The notes beneath the pieces are model-generated. The model saw nothing but the letters and a program-made list of their open reading frames with translations. It had not been told where the DNA came from and ran no database searches. Position numbers and translations under genes: made by a program. A stretch of 64,000 nucleotides of DNA, taken from the NCBI GenBank assembly GCA_029718625.1, contig CM056396.1:28063837-28127836 (forward strand), given 5' to 3'. Of the stretch, positions 33,410 through 46,273 are shown piece after piece. Numbering within the stretch: position 1 is the first letter of the stretch; each line of letters starts with the position of its first letter. This stretch comes from Synaphobranchus kaupii. Its lineage: Eukaryota > Chordata > Actinopteri > Anguilliformes > Synaphobranchidae.

Positions 33410-35304
33410 ACCAGATTCTGATCAAGATGCTCAGAAACCCCCTCCCCCTCTGCAGTCTGAGCCAAACTGAGGGTTTATAAGACCCCCGAGTCGTGTACAT
33501 TGTTCTCCTCCCTCTAATGGAGCAGAGAGGAGACGAGAAATCTTTCTTCAGCCAGACCAGCTTCTGCGTGGCGTACAGATCCCTGCTGATTGTGTTGGTA
33601 TAGTCTAAATGCAGAAAAATCCGTTTCTACCCCATCACCCGCTGGAGAAAACTGCACGTGCTCACAGAGGTGAACGGCAGTTCCTCCAGACCCGCCGCTT
33701 TCAATTACGAGCCGTGCTTTGAGTTTGCCGGACATGACAACACTGTTTGTGAACTTGTGTGAAGCTTGTGTTTGTTCAGCACTCTCAATTAGTTGAAGGT
33801 TGCTTCAAGGATGGAATTAAAAGTGCAGATTCTTTATGTGTCCCGGATGCCCTGCTCGGTATTCTCAACAATGTAAATTCTGTCTCCTGACCGTTGAAGG
33901 CCAAAACATTCCTATTTTATGCATCTTCTGTAAATCCTTTAAGGGGCATGACCGTGTCCAGTACCATGTCAGTTGGACTCTCTATACTGCAATATTTGCA
34001 CTGGAAACTTCGGTTACTAAGTAACTGTGGTTATGAATCAGCGATGATTGAAGGAGTTGAATATCTGGGTCACCTTAAATAATCTGTCCTGAAAGGCCCT
34101 AAAGGGGCCTCATTGGAATCCTCACTCCAGTCACAGCTATTGTGACATCACAGAACTGAGAATTCCCTTCTGACCGCAGCATTCTTATGACAGCCCAGGC
34201 TGACCTGAGGTCAGTGTGTGGGCTTTTGTCCTTGGAGCATTACAACACCGGAGCCAGAGGAAAGGACAATGCCAGCATGTCCCTGACCTGGGATCAGTTG
34301 TGTGGGTTTCTATGAGGAGCACCAGAAGCCAGTGGAGAAAAAAAAGAGCCCCCACAGCTTTTCAAAGCCCGCCTGCTTAAGGGTCAATTTGACAGGCTGA
34401 ATCGTCACCCTGAGTAACAACAGAGAGGAAATCTTTCCACTGTATCCAGGAGTGATTTCCTTCTCAATTAGCCCCAACTTGCCTTCCCTGCCTGAAGAGG
34501 TGTTTCTAAAAAAAAACCTCGCTTGTGGGGAAAAAAAGGTTTTTTTTTTTTCTCTTTCCTTTCACCAAGACGCTTATCCTCCTGGTTTTCTCCTCGGAGA
34601 CACACCGGCAGGCAACTGAATCGGGGCCAGGCCTGTTTTTGAAGAATTGGAGAGCAGCGGAATTTTCTAGAATACATTTGAATGGTTAATGAGGTGTTTA
34701 CTTACGCATATATTAGCATAGCGTACCCGCGGCGGGAATGAAAAATGGAATCTGAGTCTCTCTCTGGAATTCTCTCACCCAAAACCCCCCCCCACCACCA
34801 CCACCCCGGCCCGCCTGCCCCAGGGCCTGCTGGGAATTACTGGATTTTAAATGTCTTGTGTAAGAGGACCAAAAAAACGATATCGGTGGAATAATGGAGT
34901 TAATTTGTATGAGCGGGCATTGCGCTGTCAGTGGTAAGTGTTATTGGTGTTGCTCTCAAATGAATAACCGTTGTGGGGAAGATACCAGAGAGCGAGAGAG
35001 AGGGGGAGAGAGGGAGAGGGTGGGTTATCTCCAGAGAGCTAATTTAGCAAAAACAAAAAAAAAAGAAAAGAAAATAATAAGCAATGATATGCAAGAAGAG
35101 AGCCGCGAGGCACCCTGGTTTTTTCGGCTTCTGTGAGCTCTTTTTGGGCCATCTCACAGGCGCTCTCGGGCTCCGTCTCCACGTCTGATCGGGTTTGGCA
35201 GAATCGCTCTGGCCAGCCACCCACAGCTCCTTTCAGCGGCTGCTGGACCTGCTATCCAAAGTGGTTTAAAATGAGTCATTGAACCTCCTCAAGAATTTAG
35301 ACTC
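33410..35304. other. no recognised gene
   Basis: Unique-looking sequence with small purine-rich (GA)n stretches near 34990-35030. No exon supported. Confidence 0.4.
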
Positions 35305-35432
35305 TAGACCCCTGGTCCTCAATCCTGGTCCCAGAGAGCTGCAGGGGCTGCTGGCTTTCAGTGTGACTCAGCACTTGAGCATCACAGCAATTGATCAGAT
35401 AAGCAGCTGATTACACAGCTAACTCAGGTCAC
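35305..35432 (+). mobile_element. fragment of a 'TCCTGGTCC' palindromic repeat
   Basis: CCCCTGGTCCTCAATCCTGG followed by CTGGCTTTCAGTG and GCACTTGAG-type sequence. Similar fragments are at 11485-11560 and 42180-42425. Assignment is approximate. Confidence 0.4.
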
Positions 35433-35682
35433 CAGGGGCCTGTATCACAAAGCAGGGCCATGTATCACAAAGCAGGGCTTTTCCCGGTTTTACTCAGTGC
35501 AGTTATCCAGCTAACTCAGTACTCCTGCCTTCTGGAACAGGCCCCTGGATTGCTGAGTTAGCTGGATAACTGCACTGAGTAAAACCCTTACAGATCTGGA
35601 ACATGGACTGAAGTAAAAAGAGCTCTTTCTGGGTTTTACTCAGCTAACTCAGTAATCCTGCTTTATGATACAAGCACCTGGA
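35433..35682. mobile_element. two adjacent palindromic MITE copies
   Basis: Two copies of the element seen at 2581 and 12731 lie back to back (35433-35549 and 35550-35682). They share TTTTACTCAGTGCAGTTATC and AGTTAGCTGGATAACTGCAC. GTATCACAAAGCAGGGC is itself duplicated at the left end. Confidence 0.72.
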
Positions 35683-35929
35683 TTCTTGGGGCTGGATGGG
35701 TTGCTGATTCTTTTTTTCTTTTTTTTTGGCACGTTGTGTCTTTAAGAAGAGGCCTCCAGCCAATCCGTTGGCAGGCTATGGGCTCTTTGCTTGGAATGTA
35801 TCCATGGTAACCACCGTCGCCGTGGTACCTGCTTACCTGAAACAAATTCAGTTCAAAAGAAAGGTGTTTTTCTTCAAAGTAACTCAGAAATGGTGACCTA
35901 ACCACGTATGCACAGTGTATAGAACTCTA

Positions 35930-36102
35930 AGGGCCTTGATTTAAGACCTTTAGCAGGTGCAAAATCTTTTAACACACGCAAAACTAATAACGCGGCCAAT
36001 GATTGGTGTAAAACAAATACCATGACCAATCATTGGTCGTGTTATTGGTTTTGTGTGCTGAAAGGTTTTGCACCTGCTAAAGTTCTTCGTAAATCAGGCC
36101 CT
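35930..36102. mobile_element. near-perfect 173-bp palindrome (hairpin MITE)
   Basis: Arms of about 80 bp are inverted copies: AGGGCCTTGATTTAAGACCT...TTAGCAGGTGCAAAA and TTTTGCACCTGCTAA...AAATCAGGCCCT. The centre has ACCAATGATTGG-type inverted sequence around a short loop. No coding capacity. Confidence 0.8.
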
Positions 36103-36629
36103 AAATGTACCCGTCCGTAAACCATTTAGCCATTGAGTTTAGAAGCCATTGAGTTTAAATGCACTTTGGCGAAAATAAATATACCAAAACCAGAAAAGAG
36201 TTTTACTAGAATAAAATGGTAGAAAATGGTAAGATCAATATGTAATGTAGGGACACACAGCTCTATTCCTGGAGGGTAGAAGTGTCCGCACACTTAATTC
36301 CATTCAGTTCTTCTGGCTTATTGTCTAAATGGCAGTACACAGCAGTGCTGGTGGGGTTGTGACATCACAGTACCTGTGTTACATCACAGTAAAGCCTGCT
36401 GCTGCCTTCATCAAAACTGTCCCATCCAATAAGAGGCCGGGATGTTTAAATAATGTAGAGCAGGAGCTGATGTGGCACAAAACGAAACGGACGCCCCCCC
36501 CCCCCCAACTCTGCAGCGGGAGCACCTGGATGTGTGACACACTCCATCCCTCCCCTCCCTGTGTACTTTGGGATTTCACGCTTAAAAACTCTACGGTCAC
36601 GCAGTTCGCCATCCTCATTGTTTTTTGCG

Positions 36630-36800
36630 GGGTTCACACACACACACGCACGCGCACACACACACACACACACGCACGTGCACACACACACACACACACA
36701 CACGCACACACACACACAGTCACACAGATATGCCCGCACACACACACACAGACATGCACACATGCCCACACACACACACACACGCATGCACATGCACACG

Positions 36801-36837
<37 letters not shown>

Positions 36838-36839
36838 TG

Positions 36840-36881
<42 letters not shown>

Positions 36882-36894
36882 TGCGCACACACGT

Positions 36895-36933
<39 letters not shown>

Positions 36934-36986
36934 TGCACACGCACGCATGCCTGCACATACACACACACGCACATACACACGCACAT

Positions 36987-37030
<44 letters not shown>
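36630..37030 (+). repeat. (CA)n compound array
   Basis: About 400 bp of CA repeat with GCACGC, GACATGC and GCATGCAC interruptions. His-Thr reading frames here are artefacts. Confidence 0.95.
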
Positions 37031-37031
<1 letters not shown>

Positions 37032-37112
37032 AAGTGGAGTATTTCCATATGAAAGGGGGACAGAGACCCCTGCGGGCCCGAGGCTGTCAGCTCTCTGAAG
37101 ATAACAGCAGAG

Positions 37113-37133
37113 CCCCCCCCCCCCCCCCCCCCC
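37113..37133 (+). repeat. poly-C tract (21 C)
   Basis: Followed by CpG-rich GGCGCGCGCG at 37153-37164. 37600-37850 is also CpG-containing. No exon could be supported in 37134-38659. Confidence 0.8.
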
Positions 37134-38659
37134 GCAGAGATGAGGCTGGGGGGGGCGCGCGCGTGTCACTCCTTCAAAGAGGAAGGCGCGGCCCTGCTGA
37201 GACTTCCTGCTGACTGCCCCCCCCCTCGGTCACGCCGGGTTTCCGCTCAGCTCACACTGTGCCTCAGGCCAGGGGGTACCCACAATCCCCCTCACCCAGC
37301 CAGGACATTTCAGCCTGACGTGTGGTCAAAACGCGCAATTAAAATCTTTTCCTTTTGTGTGCCGTTCAAACAAACGTCAAATGTTGAATTGCCGTGCGCA
37401 CGGACACACACTGTAACGGGTGCCTGTGTTTTTAGATGACGGCTGTAAATGTCCTTAGTGAAAGTGTGTTAAATGAATTAAATAAATCTGGCCACCCTCT
37501 CACAACCCCTCCCGCAGCCCAAGGGTGGGTTCCGACCCACAGTTTCAGAAGCGGCGCCACAGAACGGCTCCCAAATTCACCACCACGGCCCTTCCTGATT
37601 GAACATATTGGCCGGGGCGGCATCCAGGTGCCTACTCGCACGTGGGCACGCCCCGGTTTTGCGATAACGCCACACCCGTCACGCGGGGTGACATCACCGG
37701 GAAGAGCGCTGTACCTGAGCGGTCCACCTGGGTGAGGGGCGTGGCCTTTCAGTGGTGAGGTACCGTCCCAAAAAAGGGGGAGTGAGACCCCACACAGATC
37801 TCAGGCGCGGGGCGCGAGAGGACGCCCTGAGGAGGAATCTCACGCTCGCTGGCTCACTCGCCCGACTCAGAAAATCTCAGCTGTTTTTTGGGTTTTCAAA
37901 ACCACCCGCTCATCCCGCTTAACGAACATCGCTCCCGCTCTACGGCCTTGTCCCGCTTTGCTTGCCATTGCTTCACACGTTGGCCTTTCTCCTGCGGCAT
38001 TCATGCTTGACAGGTAGCTGTCCTGACCTTTGCCCCCCCCCCCCTTTTTCAACGTAATGCCAGCACAGGTGGTGTGTGTATTATCGACCGATGCTCGCTA
38101 AAGCCACGGAACTCACTCTCGCTCCCCTTCCGCGTCCTCTGATTGGCTGGTTTTCCGCTTCCACCTTAAGACCAGCAACCAATTGAGACCCGTGCAGACC
38201 GGGTGAAGGGTTTACTGACCAATCAACGGCTTTATATCAGTTAAGTCACGGGTAACGGGGAAAACCTGGGCTGCGTCCCAATATTCTTCACTCTTCACCT
38301 CCTTTCCTCCACTCGTCTCCTCCACTCGTCTCCTACCCGGAAGTATACAAAATGGCCTGTATGTTTCAAGTACAAGTGCATGTACAGTATACAATGCACC
38401 TGACATTGTGGTTTGCGTCAAGACATTAATTAATTTGTAACAATTAATATGTAATCACTAATCAGCAGCATTAGATTAGGACACAAAGATCGGTTTCCGG
38501 GGCACAGAGGAGAGGAGGTGGTAGTGGAGGAAAGGAGGATGCATTTTTCAAGTATTGGGATGCACCCCAGCACACACCCGTGGCTCTCTAAGGACAGGAG
38601 TGAGTAACGCGGAGCTGGAGGGGCTACTCACTGTGGTCTTACACATTTCCTGCCCCCAA

Positions 38660-38761
38660 AACCTGCTCCCGTCTGCCGCGCCTGACCAAGCTGGGCGCTT
38701 TTCATGCTCCAACCTGCTCCCGTCTGCCGCGCCTGACCAAGCTGGGCGCTTTTCATGCTCC
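38660..38761 (+). repeat. exact 51-bp tandem duplication
   Basis: Two apparently identical copies starting AACCTGCTCCCGTCTGCCGC at 38660 and 38711. Confidence 0.93.
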
Positions 38762-38973
38762 AAGCAGCTAATTATTGTTAAATTAAAGAAAATCTGTGAC
38801 TTTTTGTGCACTGTATCAGGCAATTATTGTCAACATGATCTGGAAAAATACAGAAACCAAATGAATGATTTGTTTTCTTATATTGAATTAACACTGTAAA
38901 GACAATTCAGTAGATGCTTTTCTCTGTTCAGCTGTTCATCTCTCTTTCTGTCCCTCTGTCTCTCTCTCTGTCT

Positions 38974-39232
38974 CAATTCAATTTCAATTCAATTCAAATG
39001 CTTTATTGGCATGCCATATTTTTTAAATATATATTGCCAAAGCATAATAATCAAAAGTAACAACAACAATAAATATAAAGATTAAAATTTAACATAGACA
39101 TAAAATGTATACTACTACTATTAGTATTAACAATGTAGTAACATTACTAATAATATTAAAAGTAACAACAATAAATATAAAGATTAAAATATAGCAGACA
39201 TACAGTGTATACCACTACTATTATGTAGTAAT
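38974..39232 (+). repeat. AT-rich interspersed repeat with internal duplication
   Basis: AATTCAAATGCTTTATTGGC is a motif repeated in fish genomes. It is followed by two diverged copies of an AACAATAAATATAAAGATTA block at about 39066 and 39167. Confidence 0.55.
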
Positions 39233-39287
39233 ATTACTAATGTGCATATACACATACATATTCATATACACATACATGTATACATAC

Positions 39288-39345
39288 ACACATTACATTA
39301 CATTCATTTAGCAGATGCTTTTATCCAAAGCGACGTACAGTAAGT
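39288..39345 (-). mobile_element. SINE tail fragment
   Basis: ACATTCATTTAGCAGATGCT and TTATCCAAAGCGACGTACAG correspond to the tail of the SINE family seen at 8802 and 48352. Confidence 0.6.
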
Positions 39346-39952
39346 GCATACAGACATCATCAAGATCACACACAAGCCTACATACACATATACATACATA
39401 TATACATGCATATACATATATACATACACACATATACATTTACATTTATTGGTGCGTTATGGCAGGCAGCCACATATTGTGCTGCCAAATTAGCTAAATT
39501 TTTCAAATTTCTCTCTCTCTTTGGCTTATTCTGTCACTCTTTTCTGACTTATTCATTCTCTCCCTCTTTCGTATTCACTGTGTTAAAAATCTCCATGCGT
39601 TTGGGGTCTCTCTCGCTCCCCTGTATCCAGGCCCTGTTGTTTTTAACCCTGGGGGCAGGTGCCCTCGCCTCACTTCCTGTCATTGTTTTCCCAGCATCCT
39701 CTGCCCTGTTTATCTTCCTGCGCTCAGTTTCCTCGGGGGGGGGGGGGGGGCCCTTCGAGGGGTCTCAGATGATCCCTCCTAACCCCCCCTCCACCCCTCG
39801 GCGTCTGGAACAGGAAACGTCTTCCAGGGGTGCGCAAAACTGCAGCTCAGCACAGACCTTTCCCGAAAAACAGGGGTTGGGCTGGCAGAACCAACAGCAC
39901 TCTGAGCAATAGTACTGAGGCAGGCTTCTGTGGGAACTGGGGACACACGCGC

Positions 39953-40449
39953 TAATGCTAACATACGCTAATGCTAACGGTAACAAACACTCACACTACG
40001 GCTAACATACGCTTATGCTAACAGTAACAAACACTCACACTAAGGCTAAGATACGCTTATGCTAACGGTAACAGACACTAAGGTTAACATACGCTAATGC
40101 TAACGGTAACAAACACTCGCACTAAGGCTAACATATGCTTATGCTAACAGTAACAAATACTCACACTAAGGCTAAGATACGCTTATGCTAACGGTAACAG
40201 ACACTAAGGTTAACATACGCTTATGCTAACGGTAACAAACACTCACACTAAGGCTAACATACGCTTATGCTAACGGTAACAAACACTCACACTAAGGCTA
40301 ACATACGCTTATGCTAACGGTAACAAACACTCACACTAAGGCTAACATACGCTTATGCTAACGGTAACAAACACTCACACTAAGGCTAACATACGCTTAT
40401 GCTAACGGTAACAAACACTCACACTAAGGCTAACATACGCTTATGCTAA
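39953..40449 (+). repeat. 44-bp minisatellite, about eleven copies
   Basis: The unit TAACATACGCTTATGCTAAC followed by GGTAACAAACACTCACACTA and AGGC repeats. The last five copies are nearly identical, and the earlier ones are diverged or shortened. Confidence 0.92.
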
Positions 40450-40470
40450 GTGCGATTGTGTGACATTATT

Positions 40471-40650
40471 GGCAGTGTGGGGTAGTAAGGAAACTGAGCT
40501 TGCAGCTCCAAGGTTGCTGGTTTGATTTGGGTCGCTGCTGTTATACCCGCGAGCAAAGACACTTAACCTGAATCTCTTCAGTAAATATCCAGCTGTAGAA
40601 AAGGATTATATGTTAAAAAAAGATAAGATTGTCTTCTAAATGCCTAAATA
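40471..40650 (+). mobile_element. tRNA-derived SINE
   Basis: GGCAGTGTGGGGTAGTAAGG head, B-box-like GGTTTGATTTGG, ACTTAACCTGAATCTCTTCA body and CTTCTAAATGCC tail. It directly follows the 44-bp minisatellite. Confidence 0.65.
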
Positions 40651-42179
40651 AACTTGTGTTTTATATGTATAACTTGTGTTGTATATGTCACACTCTCTCA
40701 CACACACACACACACACAAACCACAGCTGTACGTAAAGCCTCGTGTGCGATCCGCCCTCCCTCCGTCTCCCAGGGCGACGGTACACCAAGATTCTATTCC
40801 TGAGTCCCGCGACGCCCTCATTGATATTACCGCGCACGTCGGCGTGATGCTAACAGCGAGGCTAACCGAGCCGCTAACTCCCCCCCTCTCTCCTTCCCTT
40901 CCTGCTCAGTCTCTCCTTCCCTCTCTCCATTCCGGCAGCTTCCATTGTCTCAGGCACCGCAGGTATTCGGATCCCCCCCCCCACCCCCCTAAACCGGATC
41001 GGCCACAACGTTCTCAAAGCACCCCACGCCCAGGCCGGACTCGTTTATTTTTATTTTTTTCTTTCCTCTCTTTCATTTATTTTCTTTGACTGACTATCGA
41101 TTTTTCCCAACACAACGGTGCGGAGGTGGGTCCAGGTAATTCCCTTTCCCCCGAGGATGGCATCTGTCAGTCTCTCGTAATGCGCCCTTCTACAGCCAGT
41201 CCCCGAAAATGAAAACATAAAAAAACAGCTTCACCCCCCCCCCCCCCGAAACGATTTGATGATCAGAGAGGGGAAGGGGGGGGGGGGACAAACTTGGCAA
41301 AAACTCTATAAATGTCTCGTTTACTTTACCAAGCTCTTTACGGTACAGCACTGTCAAAGCCGCCGCTACCCCTCTGGTGTTTTGAAGGAGCGCAGCGTCT
41401 CCGCAGCGTCTCCCCCCCCCCCCCATGAAAATCAACCCCCCAACTGCCGTTAAATCTTCAGTTGAGTGCAGAGTAACCGTGGAAACCTGCAGGCCCTGCG
41501 GATCTCCAGGACCAGGGTTTGGAACCCCTGCTTGACTTCTTTTTAAAGGAACTCCTGTAGACGAGAGAAGGAGAGGAATGAGAGTGGCTCTAGTCTTGGG
41601 GGGCGTTCTCATCCTTTGCTGATTCAGGGGACCCCCACTATAAGCTAAAATATATTTAAAAAAAATAATAATAATGTTTTCCCAAATCCATATGTAGTCA
41701 TTGCTGAACAAGTCTGGCCAGGAAGCCCCCTACAGTACCTTCAAGGACCCCCAGGGGCCCACAGACCTGTTGAAAACCCCAGGCTCTAGTCCCAGTGCTA
41801 TGACAGGTCTAATAATGTTGTTATGCTGCTAATTGCTATGTTTACCGTCTCTGCTAAACCCACACGGAGGCTTGGGGACTCCGAGCTTCTGTTCAGTTTC
41901 AGTGCTCTGCATTGCGCACTCTTACTCATTTGTGTTTTCTTTCTAAAGTGTTTGTTTAAGGCAGGGATCTCTGACTCAAATCCTGGTGGGCCGCCGTCGT
42001 GTCTGCTGGCATTTAGGTGGGTCTCGGCACTTACGCGCCTAATTGGAGTCACTGATTGGCCAACGGGTCCGCACCACGAACACCACGAAAACCCGGGGAC
42101 GTTGCAGACCTTTAGGACCGGAGTCTGAGACCGCTGGCTTTAAGGCCACATGGATGGATCCAGCACAGGAACTTATATA
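40651..42179. other. no recognised gene; several poly-C/G runs
   Basis: Poly-C at 40974-40982, 41234-41247 and 41412-41424, and poly-G near 41278-41287. No conserved frame. Confidence 0.4.
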
Positions 42180-42425
42180 CAGCAAGGGGTAGGCAACCCT
42201 GATCCTGGAGTGCGTTTCTGGTTTTTGTTCCCTCTGAGCTTGATCACAAGAGTTTGATGGATGAATAAAGGTCTGAGCCTGAATATTCTGAATGGGTGAA
42301 ATGCTGACTGCCTCCAGCACATGGTCACCTGCATTCATTACACCCGATTAATTTAAATGAATCCAGTTCTGTAGTTAAGTTCGGTTGGAGCAAAAACCAG
42401 GACCGTCTCCGGCACTCCAGGACAT
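42180..42425. mobile_element. palindromic repeat, diverged
   Basis: The ends GATCCTGGAGTGCG...TTTTTGTTCC and TTGGAGCAAAAACCAGGACC...GGCACTCCAGGAC are roughly inverted, enclosing about 200 bp. Similar in design to 57006-57173. Confidence 0.5.
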
Positions 42426-42814
42426 GGGAAATGGGGAGAATTTGAGCATGAACCATGGTAGCTAGCACCACAGGGCAATACACAGTCAGGCATGAAAAGA
42501 ATCCTTACCCATGCAGGTAACTTTGGGTCACAAGATAAGAAACGAGGAGAAATGGGTCTGAGGTGGTCTGAGTCTGAGGACGCATGGAAATGTCAGTCTC
42601 CTTTCCACCGGTTCATTAAACGTGCTCAGTGCCTCTTAATTATTCATAAGCTCCAGCTTGCTTTTTAATTGAGAAATAATCCAAGTTTGAGCCTATTCTG
42701 AGATACCCTAGATTCATTATTTGAGTGTAAAGGTGAAAAGCGTTTGAAAAGTGAGGGAAAGATGTTGGTTGGTGGATGTACCGTGACTCATCGCTGCTAA
42801 TTCTTAGCGGTGTC

Positions 42815-42977
42815 CAAATAACCAGAACTACAAATAACCAGAACTACATATAACCAGAACTACATATAACCAGAACTACATATAACCAGAACTACATATA
42901 ACCAGAACTACATATAACCAGAACTACAAATAACCAGAACTACATATAACCAGAACTACAAAGGACCAGGACTACAA
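42815..42977 (+). repeat. 16-bp minisatellite, about ten copies
   Basis: The unit ATAACCAGAACTACAT repeats with CAAATAACC variants. Confidence 0.93.
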
Positions 42978-43017
42978 TTCCATACAGTCCACAGGAAACT
43001 CAGTTGTGATTCCCGTT

Positions 43018-43143
43018 TGCTTATCCCCATGGCAACAGCGCAATCTTATCGGCCCAGGGAAACATCTAACCACAGCTGCTTAATGAGTGTGAGCAACGTG
43101 GAAGACCTCTAAAGAAGAACATTCAAGCCGCTTAATTCCCTCT
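43018..43143 (+). repeat. left arm of a 120-bp inverted repeat pair
   Basis: CTTATCCCCATGGCAACAGC...GCTTAATGAGTGTGAGCA...AGCCGCTTAATTCC is matched in reverse orientation at 45050-45168, with only about four visible differences. About 1.9 kb separates the arms. Confidence 0.9.
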
Positions 43144-45049
43144 CAAGTCTCTCCGCTCCGTGAGGCCTGCACACCCGGGGAAGAGCCCTCGCTCCGCAAG
43201 GAAGCCTCGGCCGACCCAACTGAGCGAGGCGGGCTCATCTACCCCCGGCTATCGGCCACGGAGGACCGGAGACGAGATGCAAGGAGGTTGCAATGGTGTT
43301 ACCATTTTCTTTTGGTTGGCTCTAAGCCATCACCGTGCTGCGTTAGTTTTGGTATACATGATCACGCACAGAAAATATCTTGCATGTGATCTATCTTAAA
43401 CACTAACCGGTCATAACACTGCACGCTGATCTCGAAGCACACGCACCGATAACCAAATATCCCCCCATGTTAGTTTCTTTGTTCTCTCTGAACATGTCTG
43501 AGGCAACCCCCCACACGCAGGAGAACATGAAAACTCCCCACGTGCGCCCAACACATGCGCACACACACATACACACACACACACAAATGCACATAGTTTG
43601 TTGTACATTATAGTAGTGAATCGTGCTTTGCTCTGTTTGGTACTTTGTGGTCAATAAACTTTATTACATTTTCCAAGATTGTCTGTATTAATGTTGCTCT
43701 TGTGTTGTGTTGAGTCAGCCAATGCTAATCGCAGGAATTCCCCAAATGCCCACCTATTAGCTGAATCATTTATATTAATTCGATATCAACTGAGTACATA
43801 ATATTGTGATTTTGTTATGATAATTATTAATGTGTAATTTTATTGATAATTAATTTAATTGCCTATTTTTAGTTGGTATATTCTCTTTTGAGAATGGTAT
43901 ATAAAATTTTATGAGACTGATTTATTATACTAAAACTATGGCAGTTGTATAAGGATGGTAGAGGCCTGTCCCCTACATACATGGTGCTGCCCGTGTGAGG
44001 ACTCATTTTACTAATCATCTTGCTCACAGCCACCAGATTCGTACGTATTTCATACATCCCTGTCAGAGTGATGTTTAAACACGCCATTTTTAAACACGCC
44101 ACAGCTCCAGATGGCGATGAGCTTCTTCTTTTTATTTTTTTTTCTTTGTTTTTCGCGAGCTGTGATTTAATTGCACGTCGCCGTGACGGTTTCCCAGGTA
44201 ACGGCGTCGTCGCGCTTCAGCGGCAGCGCAAATGAGCCTTCTCGCTGAACCGAGCGGCGCCCCCCTGGGGCGACCCAAAAAAACCCGCCTATGACACTGC
44301 CGCCACGGTGACGGCGACTGAGGTGCCGCTCTTCAACTGTCAGAGTCGCGCGTGAAATAAAAATGGTGGGCCTCAACTCGCGACTCGCGACCCGTAACGC
44401 ACAAACCGCCAACAATAACCGCGCCTTTCCCAGGCGGTCATCCCCGGCAGGCAAACGAGATTGGCGGGCGCTGGGGGGGGGGGAAACGACGCCTTTTAAA
44501 GGTCACGCCGACCCCCGTGGCTACCTCGCGATAGTGAACCACGCGCGTTTTTGGAGGGAAACGAGAAAGCTCCCGAGAGAGAACCCTTGTCAGGGACTTC
44601 ATTTTCACGATTTTCCCGGCAACCGTCACGGATGGCGGCGGAAATAAAACCCAGCGTCCCGACGTCATCCAGGCGCTGCTCGCACAAGTGGGTATTAATT
44701 CTTTTTTTTTTTTGGAAGTGAGCGGTAGCTTGAGGGGAAGCGGAATACAAAGGCAAAGGGAAAGTCATTTTCATTATATCCGGCTTTGAGAGATGAGCCG
44801 CGCGCGGTTGGGCCTTTATTCAGGAACTCATCTCATGCCACATCAATCCTGCTTAAAATAAGTTGTGTGAGAGAGAGAGAGAGGGGAGAGACAGATTTTA
44901 TTTCCAGCAAATATGACTATTTCAACTAAGTCAAGGGGAAGAATTTCAAACGGCTTTGAAATCAACATTGACCTACGGGGGCTAATATAGATCTGGGAGA
45001 GAAAGGTTAAATCTTTGGTTTCTAAGAAAGGGGGGGGGGGGGGGGGTGG
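43144..45049. other. spacer of the inverted repeat, no recognised gene
   Basis: Includes AT-rich DNA (43700-43900), CpG-rich DNA (44150-44660) and a 17-nt poly-G (45030-45046) at the right arm border. Confidence 0.4.
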
Positions 45050-45168
45050 AATTAAGCGGCTTGAATCTTCTTCTTTAGAGGTCTTCCACGATGCTCACAC
45101 TCATTAAGCAGCTGTGGTTAGATGTTTCCCTGGGCCGATAAGATTGCGCCGTTGCCATGGGGATAAGT
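45050..45168 (-). repeat. right arm of the 120-bp inverted repeat pair
   Basis: Reverse complement of 43018-43143 with very high identity. A 17-nt poly-G run lies immediately outside. Confidence 0.9.
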
Positions 45169-46083
45169 TGTAAAGGAAAGCACGTTTGCAGAAACTGGTG
45201 CATCGCCGAAAAAGGAAATGGAGCTTTTGTGAGGTAAGACGTGGGCGTGGGCGTGGCCATGAGGAGGCTGTCTTTCTGTCCTGCCAAATTACACCTGGGA
45301 TGCACCTGTCCGCTTCCTGTTAATGAGCATTGTTGCCTGGAAACTAGCAATTGTGACTCATAATGGATTTGTTATACTTAGGGAATTGTGTTCTCATTGT
45401 GTACAATGGGTTGTGGGTTTTTTTTGGGTACTTTAATTGTACTGTATGCAAAAAAGAACTTATTTAATTTTTCTTTTTTTATTTGCCCACTGTACTTTGT
45501 ACATTCCTGTCCCCCTTGAAATATGTAATACATTTTCATCTTTTAAAGTTGTACCCTTTATTTATTTAAACCATATATACCATATTAAACCGTATATCAA
45601 CTGAGAATCAAAATCAAAAATTATGGCAATAAAACTATTGATTACATTCGTGCCTACGTACACGATCTCTGTGCGAAACGATGCAGGCCGATGTAAGCGG
45701 TTATCGCTCTTCGGTTGGGAAGCGTTTGGGGTGTAAATTGCTGTGAAATTGCTGTCCCCTGTAAAAGGGGATAAGCAGCACTTGGTCAGGGGTATTTGTA
45801 GCAGAGCCAGGAGAGACTGGGCCCACTCTGGCTGCCTCTCTGCCAGGTTAAGTGTAGACTCTGTCGGTGCAGATGAAAGGGCATGGAATTTTCATTGGAA
45901 GGCGGTTGTATTTATCAAACTTTCATCAGCTGCGTCCCAGTGCAGTGCGAAGATATTCTCTTTCTCTCTCCCTCTTTTTCTCTCTGTCTCTTTCTCTTTC
46001 TCTCTCTCATTAGAGCATAAGAGTAGCCTACGTAATGATGAGAACGGGCCATTAAACCCGTTTAGACGTTGTTCATTTACCTG

Positions 46084-46273
46084 CACACTCTAAGAAAAAA
46101 AGGTCCTTTGGCTTGTCTTTATGTAGTTCTTTATGGAACCCTGTATGGTAGGTGTGAAAAGGGTGAAAGCTCCCAGATTGAACCATTTTGCCCAGCAAAG
46201 AACCCTTGAACTGGTTAGGATTCCTCTATGGAGACACAGAGGAACCTTTTGGAACCCTTTCTTCTGAGAATGC
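46084..46273 (+). mobile_element. 'GGTTCC/GGAACC' MITE copy 1
   Basis: CACACTCTAAGAAAAAAAGG, TATGGAACCC, AACCATTTTGCCCAGCAAAG and AACCTTTTGGAACCCTTTCT. Copy 2 lies in opposite orientation at 49338-49537. The family is common in fishes. Confidence 0.65.

Noticed and set aside
36329..37213. 294-codon plus-strand frame
   Set aside because: Its core is the (CA)n array; the flanking parts have no recognisable similarity.
41110..41136. Possible exon end GGGTCCAG|GTAATT
   Set aside because: Isolated donor-like match after a T-rich tract, with no open frame or CpG promoter.
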